The notes under the pieces were generated by a model, which saw only the letters and a list, made by a program, of their open reading frames with translations, was not told the DNA's origin and did no database searches. Of a DNA stretch of 64,000 nt, positions 25,246 through 31,635 are shown one piece after another. A program made the translations under genes and the position numbers. The stretch is from the NCBI GenBank assembly GCA_020073605.1, contig JAIQEW010000010.1, positions 53,234 to 117,233 of the forward strand. Direction: 5' to 3'. Position 1 is the first letter of the stretch; each line of letters opens with the position of its first letter. This DNA is from Terriglobia bacterium. GTDB lineage: Bacteria > Acidobacteriota > Terriglobia > Acidiferrales > UBA7541.

Positions 25246-26253
25246 ATGATTATCGATTCTCACCAGCACTTCGTCCGCCTTGCCCGTCACTCGGAAGTGG
25301 AGGGCTTTCGCCAAGCGCAGCTTTCCGGAAAGAATCCCGATGTCCTCCCCGACATCTCGGATGCCGACGTTAAAAAGAGTCTGGAACAGGTAGTCAGCTT
25401 GATGGATTCGCGCGGCATCGATGTCGCGTTCGCCTCTCCCCGGGCGAAAGCGATGGCGACCCATGAGGGTAGCGCGGAACAGAACGCCATCTGGGCCGAT
25501 CTCAACAACGGCCTTATCCTTCGCGCCTGTCAGTTGAATCCCGGCCGCTTTGCGCCGGTCGGCATGCTTGGACAACATCCTTCGTGTCCATCCGAGCAGG
25601 TGGCGAAACAGATCGAGCGTTGGACCAAGGAAGGTTTCATAGCGTTCAATTTTGATCCCGACGGCACCGGCGGCCGCTGGCAAAACCAGCCCTTCACCGG
25701 AAAGCACAATTATCCGGTTTTCGAGGCGGCGCAGGGGTTGGATGTGCCGCTCGTACTGCACGGCAGCGAATCGATCAATAAGAACTTCCCGCATACGGCG
25801 GTCCAATATCTGGTCGCCGACATTACGGGTTTCGTGCAGCTCATGATCGCGAAGGATCTGTTCCGGGATTTTCCCCGCCTGCGCTTTCTGATCCCGCATG
25901 CCGGCGGCGCGTTGCCGTGCCAGATCGGGCGCTGGAGGGCGATCGCGAAGTACAACAGCTGGGCGAGCCCGGACGAGATCCTCGCCAATGGCAACGTTTT
26001 CGTCGATACCTGCGTATACAATCGCCTCAACATGCAGATGTTATTCGACGCTGTGTCGGTCGACAACATCCTGTTCGGCTCGGAATGCGACGGTGCGTTT
26101 CCCGGCGTGGTCAATGACGAGACGCACGACCATTACGACAATACGCGGCGCTATGTTGACGATTCGAAGCTGAACGCAGGCGACAAGGCCCGGATCTATG
26201 CGGACAACGCGCGGCGCGTTTATCCGCGTGCGAGCGGCTGGATTCAAGCGTAG
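25246..26253 (+). CDS. ligJ: Amidohydrolase-2 family protein, 4-oxalomesaconate hydratase (LigJ)-like
   Basis: The 335-residue metal-dependent TIM-barrel protein opens with MIIDSHQHF, giving the metal-binding H-x-H pair; HAGGALPCQIGRWR and LFGSECDGAFPG supply further barrel-end residues. The R-x2-Q after the first strand and the late HYDNTRRYVDD block resemble LigJ, which hydrates 4-oxalomesaconate in the protocatechuate 4,5-cleavage and gallate routes. The LigK-type aldolase that uses the product is next in the operon, which supports this assignment over a generic decarboxylase. The start is well placed behind a strong promoter. Confidence 0.72.
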   Translation: MIIDSHQHFVRLARHSEVEGFRQAQLSGKNPDVLPDISDADVKKSLEQVVSLMDSRGIDVAFASPRAKAMATHEGSAEQNAIWADLNNGLILRACQLNPGRFAPVGMLGQHPSCPSEQVAKQIERWTKEGFIAFNFDPDGTGGRWQNQPFTGKHNYPVFEAAQGLDVPLVLHGSESINKNFPHTAVQYLVADITGFVQLMIAKDLFRDFPRLRFLIPHAGGALPCQIGRWRAIAKYNSWASPDEILANGNVFVDTCVYNRLNMQMLFDAVSVDNILFGSECDGAFPGVVNDETHDHYDNTRRYVDDSKLNAGDKARIYADNARRVYPRASGWIQA

Positions 26254-26371
26254 CGGACTTTAGGCAGGCGCGGAATCTGGGGTTCCGCGCGCCCCGTGAT
26301 TTGTGCAACCATTGGCGCCGCGCTTCCGCACCCCCTGGAATCCCGGGCCGAGTCTTAGGAAAGGTGCCTTT

Positions 26372-26470
26372 GTGGCCCATAAGAAGAAAACGGCAAGGGT
26401 GGTCAAGAAAATCCAGTACGGCGAGGCCTATCAGCGCGTCTTCCCGCACGTCACCGAGGAGCTATCATGA
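26372..26470 (+). CDS. 32-residue basic small protein, coupled to the LigK-like gene
   Basis: A GTG at 26372, 6-7 bp after AGGAAAGG, opens a 33-codon frame that ends in TGA overlapping the next ATG (ATGA at 26467-26470). The product is strongly basic at its start ([12 protein letters not shown]) and then reads [16 protein letters not shown]. No signal or membrane segment. It may be a genuine small subunit or a leader peptide that couples translation; a fragment of a lost gene is also possible. Confidence 0.45.
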   Translation: MAHKKKTARVVKKIQYGEAYQRVFPHVTEELS

Positions 26471-27144
26471 GCAAATCAGTCGTTGTCCGGCGCGTGGAGC
26501 AGCCGCCCGAAGACGCCGTCGCCGCGCTCGAGAAGTACGGCGTCTCGACCGTGCACGAAGCCCAGGGACGCACCGGGCTGCTCGCCTCATATATGCGACC
26601 GATCTATCCCGGCGCGGCCATTGCCGGCGCCGCCGTCACGGTCTCGCTGGCGCCGGGCGACAATCTGATGATTCACGTGGCCGTCGAAGTCTGCCAGAAG
26701 GGAAACATCCTCGTCGTGGCGCCTACTTCTCCCTGCACGGACGGCTATTTTGGCGAGCTCCTTGCCACGTCGCTCCGCGCGCATGGCGTGAAGGGCCTCG
26801 TGATCGAAGCGGGAGTCCGCGACGTGGGGCCGCTTACCGAAATGAAGTTTCCGGTCTGGAGCCGCGCGGTGAGTTCCCAGGGAACAGTCAAGGCCACGCT
26901 TGGGTCGGTGAACGTCCCGATCGTTTGCGCCGGTGCGCAAATCGATCCAGGTGATGTGATCGTGGCCGATGACGATGGCGTGGTCGTCGTGAAGCGGGCC
27001 GATGCGGCCGCGGTTGCCGCTGCATCGAAACAGCGGATTGATAAAGAGGATCTCGTCCGCGCACGGCTCGCGAAGGGCGAACTCGGCCTCGACATTTACA
27101 ATTTGCGGCCGAAACTCAAAGAACTAGGTCTCGAATACAGGTAG
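26467..27144 (+). CDS. ligK: 4-carboxy-4-hydroxy-2-oxoadipate aldolase (LigK/RraA-like)
   Basis: The 225-residue RraA-fold class II aldolase splits 4-carboxy-4-hydroxy-2-oxoadipate into pyruvate and oxaloacetate. The catalytic and metal-binding loop reads G-V-R-D (Arg118, Asp119), and the earlier E-A-Q-G-R and P-G-D-N-L blocks fit this family. RraA regulators are shorter and lack the C-terminal extension present here. Its place directly after the LigJ-like hydratase is the normal LigJ-LigK order. The start overlaps the small upstream ORF by 4 bp. Confidence 0.8.
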   Translation: MSKSVVVRRVEQPPEDAVAALEKYGVSTVHEAQGRTGLLASYMRPIYPGAAIAGAAVTVSLAPGDNLMIHVAVEVCQKGNILVVAPTSPCTDGYFGELLATSLRAHGVKGLVIEAGVRDVGPLTEMKFPVWSRAVSSQGTVKATLGSVNVPIVCAGAQIDPGDVIVADDDGVVVVKRADAAAVAAASKQRIDKEDLVRARLAKGELGLDIYNLRPKLKELGLEYR

Positions 27145-27151
27145 GCCGATC

Positions 27152-27601
27152 ATGGCAGAATTCAGCCAGGCGGAAATGCGAAACGTCGAGGCGGCGTGCT
27201 ACGCGCTTGCCGCCGAGTACGCCGAAATTGTCGATAGCCAGGATTACGCCCGCCTGCGCGAAATCTTCGCCGAAGACGCCACGTTTGCGCGCCCGGCAAG
27301 CCCGCCACAGATATTGAGCGGCATCGAAAGTATCATCGCCTTTTTCGAATCGCGTCCGCGCAACCGGCTTACGTTTCATCTGATCTCCAATTTCCGCGTG
27401 CGCATGGAGACGATGGACACGGCCGTTGGAACGTGCCGCGTGCTCCTTTACACCTCCGATGCTTCCGAGCCCGAGACGCCGGGAGAGGGAAGGAAAACGG
27501 CGAGCAAACAGATGATGGGCACTTACCAGGACCGCTACGTCCGTACGCCCAAAGGCTGGCGCTTCTCCGAACGCGGCGGCAGCATCATGTATCACACCTA
27601 G
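27152..27601 (+). CDS. SnoaL-like/NTF2-fold protein
   Basis: The 149-residue protein has one NTF2-like domain: an N-terminal helix (ACYALAAEYAEIVDSQDYARLREIFAEDATF) and a curved sheet ending YQDRYVRTPKGWRFSERGGSIMY. Such proteins include small dehydratases, isomerases and dehydrochlorinases of catabolic operons. The Asp in the DYARL motif and a His in the TFHLISNF strand sit where SnoaL_4-type enzymes keep their catalytic pair. The exact step is unknown. It begins 7 bp after the aldolase stop and is in the same operon. Confidence 0.72.
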   Translation: MAEFSQAEMRNVEAACYALAAEYAEIVDSQDYARLREIFAEDATFARPASPPQILSGIESIIAFFESRPRNRLTFHLISNFRVRMETMDTAVGTCRVLLYTSDASEPETPGEGRKTASKQMMGTYQDRYVRTPKGWRFSERGGSIMYHT

Positions 27602-27610
27602 GCAGGCGCG

Positions 27611-28531
27611 ATGGCCCACGAACCCATTCAGCGGATTGCGCTCGTCGGCTTCGGCGAAGTCGGCGGGATCTTCGGGCGCGATTTCGCGGCGCAGGGCATC
27701 GGCGTCTCTATGTACGACATTCTGCTTCACGCGAAGGAGTCGCGCGAAGCGATGCTCGCGAAGGCTCGCGACGCCAAAGTTCACGCGAAAGAAAGCTTGG
27801 CCGATTGCGTGCGCGATGCGGACCTGGTCATCTCGGCGGTCACCGCATCGTCGGCGCTCGACGTCGCCAAAGACGCCTCGCGCATCCTCCGCTCCAGCCA
27901 AATTCTTCTCGACATCAACTCCGTCTCACCGGCGACGAAACGCGCCATGGCCGATTACTTCGCTCGCGGGCAGGGCCGCTTCGTTGAAGCCGCCGTGATG
28001 GCGGCGGTTCCGCCCCAGAGGTTGAAGGTTCCGATGCTGCTCGGCGGACCGCATGCCGCCGAACTCGCCCCGCGCCTCCGCTCGATCGGCATGAACGCCA
28101 CTCCCGCAAGCGACCGCATCGGCGTCCCGTCCGCGGTGAAAATGTGCCGCAGCGTCATGATCAAGGGTCTCGAGGCGCTCACGGTCGAATGCCTCTTCGC
28201 GGCGCGCCGCCATGGCGCGGAAGAGGCAGTGCTCGCCTCGCTCGCCGCCACGTTCCCCGAGATGGGATGGAAGGAAAAGCTTCCGGACTATCTCATCAGC
28301 CGCGTCGCTGAACACGGCCGGCGCCGCGCCGCCGAAATGCGCGAAGCCGCGCGAGCCCTTCGCGACGTCGGTCTCGATCCCCTGATGGCGGAGGCTACGG
28401 CCGAGCGGCAAGAATGGCTCGTTTGCGAGATCGCGGGCCTGAATCCCGGCGCGCCCGCCGACGAGCCTTTTTCGTGGCGTGCGCTTGCCGACGCAATCGA
28501 CGCCGCGCTCAAGGCGGAAAAGAAAGAGTAG
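27611..28531 (+). CDS. NAD(P)-dependent beta-hydroxyacid dehydrogenase-like protein (DUF1932)
   Basis: The 306-residue protein has an N-terminal Rossmann domain (IALVGFGEVGGIFGRDFAAQG). The 6-phosphogluconate dehydrogenase-like landmarks follow (ILLDINSVSPATKRAMADYF, VEAAVMAAVPPQRLKVPMLLGG), then a C-terminal DUF1932 helical domain containing GVPSAVKMCRSVMIKGLEAL, where the Lys is the likely catalytic residue. It fits oxidation of a 3-hydroxyacid-type or 4-carboxy-2-hydroxymuconate-type intermediate in the ring-cleavage pathway, but the substrate is inferred only from position as last gene of the LigJ-LigK operon. Confidence 0.75.
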   Translation: MAHEPIQRIALVGFGEVGGIFGRDFAAQGIGVSMYDILLHAKESREAMLAKARDAKVHAKESLADCVRDADLVISAVTASSALDVAKDASRILRSSQILLDINSVSPATKRAMADYFARGQGRFVEAAVMAAVPPQRLKVPMLLGGPHAAELAPRLRSIGMNATPASDRIGVPSAVKMCRSVMIKGLEALTVECLFAARRHGAEEAVLASLAATFPEMGWKEKLPDYLISRVAEHGRRRAAEMREAARALRDVGLDPLMAEATAERQEWLVCEIAGLNPGAPADEPFSWRALADAIDAALKAEKKE

Positions 28532-28558
28532 CTCGTCCTCAGCGGGCCCCGCGGCACT

Positions 28559-29353
28559 CTAGAAGAACCAGAAGCGCTTCCGCCGGCGCGTTCCCCGCGC
28601 GCCGGAGTGTTCCTGATCCCTCTCGTCGGCTAGTTCGGGCACGTGCGGCAACGGTCGCCCCTCGAACACCGCGAGCGGATTCTCCACCAGCAGCGCGCGC
28701 GCCACATCCTCGCCGCGCGTCTTCGCCAATAGATCGAACGCTTCCTTCAGCCGCAGCGGGCGCGACGTCACGTTGTGCGCGTCGCTCGCCAGAAAATGCA
28801 CCGCCCCCGCATCAAGCCACCCCTGCGCCGCCTCTTGCGCCGAGCGCCCGAATCGACCGAGCAGCGATTGCGCCGTCACCTGCACGTAGCAGCCCTGCCG
28901 CAGCCATTTGAACAGGCGCTCCGGCTGCGCGCGAATCAGCGGATTGCGCTCGGGGTGCGTCACGATCGGGTGCAGCCCCGCGAGTTGCAACTCGTGCAGG
29001 GCCTGGTCGAGCGAAGGCGGAATCGAGAAATCCGCGAACTCCACGAGGAGATAGTTCTTCTGGTTGAGCGTAAACCGCGTCGCATTCTGGCGGATGTCCT
29101 GCAGATTCTCGAAGCTCAAATGGAAGTCGCATCCGGTGGCTAAAACGAGCCGCCCTTCAAACCGAGCCTGAATTTCATCCCGGCGCTGCCGTACCAATTC
29201 GGGAACGAATTTGTATTCCGGACTGGCGTGTGGCGTTCCGATGACGTGCGTAATCCCGTCCGCAATTGCCATTTCCGCCATCGCATAAGCGACCTCGGTG
29301 GACTCCGCACCGTCGTCCAGGCCCGGAAGTATGTGGCAATGAATGTCGATCAT
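28559..29353 (-). CDS. PHP-type tyrosine-protein phosphatase (CpsB/YwqE-like)
   Basis: The 264-residue metal-dependent phosphatase of the PHP superfamily has metal-ligand motifs DIHCHILPGLDDGA, GTPHASP, THPERN and ASDAHN. CpsB/YwqE enzymes remove phosphate from tyrosines of Wzc/CpsD-type kinases and so control capsule synthesis; the likely partner is the kinase at 31636, 2.3 kb away and divergently transcribed. ATG 29353 is chosen because the PHP domain starts there; upstream in-frame codons show no similarity. The C-terminus ends with a basic R-R-R-K-R cluster. Confidence 0.87.
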   Translation of the reverse strand: MIDIHCHILPGLDDGAESTEVAYAMAEMAIADGITHVIGTPHASPEYKFVPELVRQRRDEIQARFEGRLVLATGCDFHLSFENLQDIRQNATRFTLNQKNYLLVEFADFSIPPSLDQALHELQLAGLHPIVTHPERNPLIRAQPERLFKWLRQGCYVQVTAQSLLGRFGRSAQEAAQGWLDAGAVHFLASDAHNVTSRPLRLKEAFDLLAKTRGEDVARALLVENPLAVFEGRPLPHVPELADERDQEHSGARGTRRRKRFWFF

Positions 29354-29673
29354 CTGCGGGGCAGGATAACGCAGCGCGCAAGAGATGACAACGCGGTACG
29401 CGAAGCGCTCAAAGAAAAGTGGCGCGGGCGATTGGCGAGCCGTTTGCAATGTAAGGGGTGAAGCTCTCTGAAACAGTTTCAAATCCGGAATCGGAGAGCC
29501 GCTACGAAGACGTGAATCACCAAACTGGGTTTTCTGACGATGAGGTGGATTGAGGTCGTGGCGCCCGATGGCAACGACTTCGCTGTACCGCTGTGGCTCT
29601 GGAGCAGACCTTTCTCTGGGGCTGCATCGCGGCACAGGTATTCTTCGGAAAAATCGAAAGAGGAGGCGTGTCC
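29354..29673. other. Intergenic region at the start of the polysaccharide locus
   Basis: This 320-bp spacer separates the phosphatase (minus) and the FecR-like gene (plus). No gene is seen. A TGGCGCG-N5-TTGGC sequence at about 29427-29443 is one base too widely spaced for a standard sigma-54 promoter. No clear sigma-70 pair was found. Confidence 0.4.
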
Positions 29674-30324
29674 ATGAATTGCAAGAGGATTCTCGTAGTG
29701 GCTTTGTCGTGCCTGCTTCTCTACGTGCCGGTGGCCCCGGTCAGTGCATCCGTGACGGCCGGAAAGATGATCACCAAAGGCAGCGCCGAGATCAATGGAG
29801 TTGCGGCGCCGGCCGTGACCTCGGTCTTCGTCGGTGACCGCATCGCCACACAAAAGGAAGCCACAACCTCCCTGAGCCTTGCGGGCGGGGACACGATCGT
29901 GATGCCCGAGCTTACCAGGGCCGCACTCGGCCAGCGCGATGGGCGCTTTGTCGTAAGCCTGGAGGACGGCACGGTTTCGGTGCTGAACAAGACCCAGGCG
30001 CCGATTCTGATCGAGGTGCGCGGAGCGCGCATTGAGGCCGCGTCGAACCTTCCCGCGACGTACGAAGTAACGATCCATGGCAACGCGCTGCGGGTTGTCA
30101 CGCGTAGCGGCTCGGCGCGCGTGGAGACCGCCAATCGCTCCGGAATTATCGAATCGGGCAACGCGCTGAGCGCCACTCTCGCGCCACCCGCGTCTCCACA
30201 GCCCGGCAACTCCCTCTTCGGAACAAGCACCTGGGTCGTGGTCACGGTTGCAGCAGCGGCTGCCACGGGCCTCGGAGTCGGAATCTGGGAAGCGACCAAG
30301 GACAGCTCTTCACCGACCCAATAA
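29674..30324 (+). CDS. Secreted FecR-like domain protein
   Basis: The 216-residue protein starts at ATG 29674, 7 bp after AGGAGG, with a signal peptide (MNCKRILVVALSCLLLYVPVAPVSA). The mature part has a FecR-like beta structure: GSAEINGVAAPAVTSVFVGDRIATQKEATTSLSLAGGDTIVM, FVVSLEDGTVSVLN, and VRGARIEAASNLPATYEVTIHGNALRVVTRSG. A C-terminal transmembrane helix (WVVVTVAAAAATGLGVGIWEA) anchors it. Proteins of this type often precede acidobacterial polysaccharide loci. It may sense or stabilise the export machinery; the specific role is unknown. Confidence 0.7.
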   Translation: MNCKRILVVALSCLLLYVPVAPVSASVTAGKMITKGSAEINGVAAPAVTSVFVGDRIATQKEATTSLSLAGGDTIVMPELTRAALGQRDGRFVVSLEDGTVSVLNKTQAPILIEVRGARIEAASNLPATYEVTIHGNALRVVTRSGSARVETANRSGIIESGNALSATLAPPASPQPGNSLFGTSTWVVVTVAAAAATGLGVGIWEATKDSSSPTQ

Positions 30325-30328
30325 GAAC

Positions 30329-30346
30329 GGCCAGCACTCGCTGGCC
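30329..30346 (+). terminator. Strong GC hairpin after the FecR-like gene
   Basis: GGCCAGC (30329-30335), loop ACTC, GCTGGCC (30340-30346), starting 4 bp after the stop codon. No U-tract follows, so it may act as an mRNA-stability hairpin or attenuator rather than a classic terminator. Confidence 0.45.
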
Positions 30347-30361
30347 CGGAACAGAAACGCG

Positions 30362-30455
30362 CCGTCAGTACGGAAGGGCCTCGAAGCCGCACCAGGGTTG
30401 CGTGGGGCGGCTTCACGCCGGATAGGCGAGCGAACGCTCGGGGTGTGCCTGACGG
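30362..30455 (+). ncRNA. Possible structured leader RNA before the Wza-like gene
   Basis: A closing stem CCGTCAG (30362-30368) / CTGACGG (30449-30455) encloses further perfect stems: GAAGCCGC (30383-30390) / GCGGCTTC (30407-30414) with an inner CCA/TGG, and GAGC (30428-30431) / GCTC (30436-30439), which competes with CGCC/GGCG (30416-30428). It ends 36 nt before the Wza-like start codon. It does not match the c-di-GMP riboswitch cores that I know. Structure only; no covariation could be checked. Confidence 0.4.
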
Positions 30456-30491
30456 GGATGATGTCGCATGAGCTTGCGGGAGAGTTCTTGG

Positions 30492-31634
30492 ATGAAGACG
30501 AAAGCCAGGGCGAACACTTTGAACTGCGGCACGTGTAGCGGTCTCGTGATTGGGGCGGTCGTTCTGCTCGTTGCGGGATCGTTCCCTGGCTTGGCGCGAG
30601 CGCAGGGCGAGACGGCGCGCCCGGCGGACGCCACATCGCCGTATCAGCATACGACGGACGATTACAACCAGCGCCTCGCCGATCTCAATCGCAACGTGTC
30701 GCAGCAGACTCCCGGCCTCTCGGCGGAAAACTATCGCGCCGACTATCGCATCGGGCCGGACGATCAGCTCGACATCTCGGTTCTCGAAGCGGCGGAGCTC
30801 GACCGCGCGCCCAGGGTTTCCGCCAGCGGCGAAGTCTCGCTCGCTCTGATCGGCACGGTTCGCGCAGCCGGGCTTACCACGCGGGAACTCGAGATCGTGA
30901 TCGAGGAGCTTCTGCGGCAGCACTACATCAAGGAACCGCACGTCAGCGTGCAGGTGCGGGATATGCAGAGCCACCCGGTCGCGGTCTTTGGCGCGGTGAA
31001 GAAGCCGGGCGTGTTCCAGCTTCGCGGCCCCAAAACGGTGGTTGAGCTGCTGTCGATGGCCGAGGGCCTCGACGTCGATGCGGGCGACACGGTGCTTGTC
31101 GAGCATCGCGGCGGCGCCGTTGCGACGGACTTATCATCCGCGCCGGCGGGCTCGTCCGATCCGCCGGCGGGCGGCGCAGCCACGGCGAATCCTGCGAACA
31201 CGGTCGCGATCGATCTGAAAAAACTGCTGGCCACGGGCGATCCCCAATTGAATGTGGCGGTTTATCCGGGCGATGTCGTGAAGGTTCCCCGGGCCGAGGT
31301 TGTGTACGTCGTCGGCGAAGTGGCGAAGCCTGGCGGATTCCAGCTCAAGACCAACGAAAGCGTTTCCGTGCTGCAGGCCATCGCTCTGGCCCAGGGTCTC
31401 ACGCACACGTCTGCGTCGGGCCGTTCGCGGATCATCCGCACCAATTCCGCCACCGGCGAGCGGAAGGAAATTCCAATCGACCTCAACAAGATTCTCGCCG
31501 GGAAAATTGCCGATCCGATTCTCCAGCCGCGGGACATCGTCTTTGTGCCCAACAGCGCCGGCCGCTCGGCCCTGTATCGGGGTGTCGAAGCGGCGATCAC
31601 GATCGGTTCGGGGGTAGCCATTTATCGGCGGTGA
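30492..31634 (+). CDS. Polysaccharide export outer-membrane protein (Wza-like)
   Basis: This 380-residue periplasmic/outer-membrane exporter starts with a hydrophobic export segment (GLVIGAVVLLVAGSFPGLARA). The Poly_export domain follows (YRIGPDDQLDISVLEAAELDRAPRVSASGEVSLALIGTVRAAGLT), then two SLBB beta-grasp domains (VAVFGAVKKPGVFQLRG near residue 165 and VYVVGEVAKPGGFQLKTNES near 265). A low-complexity Ala/Pro/Gly insert separates the SLBB units. No lipobox cysteine is apparent. ATG 30492 is preferred because GGGAGAG lies 7 bp upstream. It is 1 bp from the tyrosine-kinase gene, so both form the export core. Confidence 0.88.
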   Translation: MKTKARANTLNCGTCSGLVIGAVVLLVAGSFPGLARAQGETARPADATSPYQHTTDDYNQRLADLNRNVSQQTPGLSAENYRADYRIGPDDQLDISVLEAAELDRAPRVSASGEVSLALIGTVRAAGLTTRELEIVIEELLRQHYIKEPHVSVQVRDMQSHPVAVFGAVKKPGVFQLRGPKTVVELLSMAEGLDVDAGDTVLVEHRGGAVATDLSSAPAGSSDPPAGGAATANPANTVAIDLKKLLATGDPQLNVAVYPGDVVKVPRAEVVYVVGEVAKPGGFQLKTNESVSVLQAIALAQGLTHTSASGRSRIIRTNSATGERKEIPIDLNKILAGKIADPILQPRDIVFVPNSAGRSALYRGVEAAITIGSGVAIYRR

Positions 31635-31635
31635 C

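Noticed and set aside
26301..26954. Alternative 217-codon plus-strand frame overlapping the LigK-like gene
   Set aside because: Its product is Arg-rich with no family similarity, while the overlapping frame encodes an intact LigK-like aldolase.
29427..29443. Sigma-54 promoter TGGCGCG...TTGGC before the polysaccharide locus
   Set aside because: The spacing between the GG and GC elements is too long for the strict -24/-12 arrangement.
30362..30455. Known c-di-GMP riboswitch (GEMM-I or GEMM-II) before the Wza-like gene
   Set aside because: The conserved core sequences of those classes as I know them are not present; only a generic multi-stem structure can be supported.
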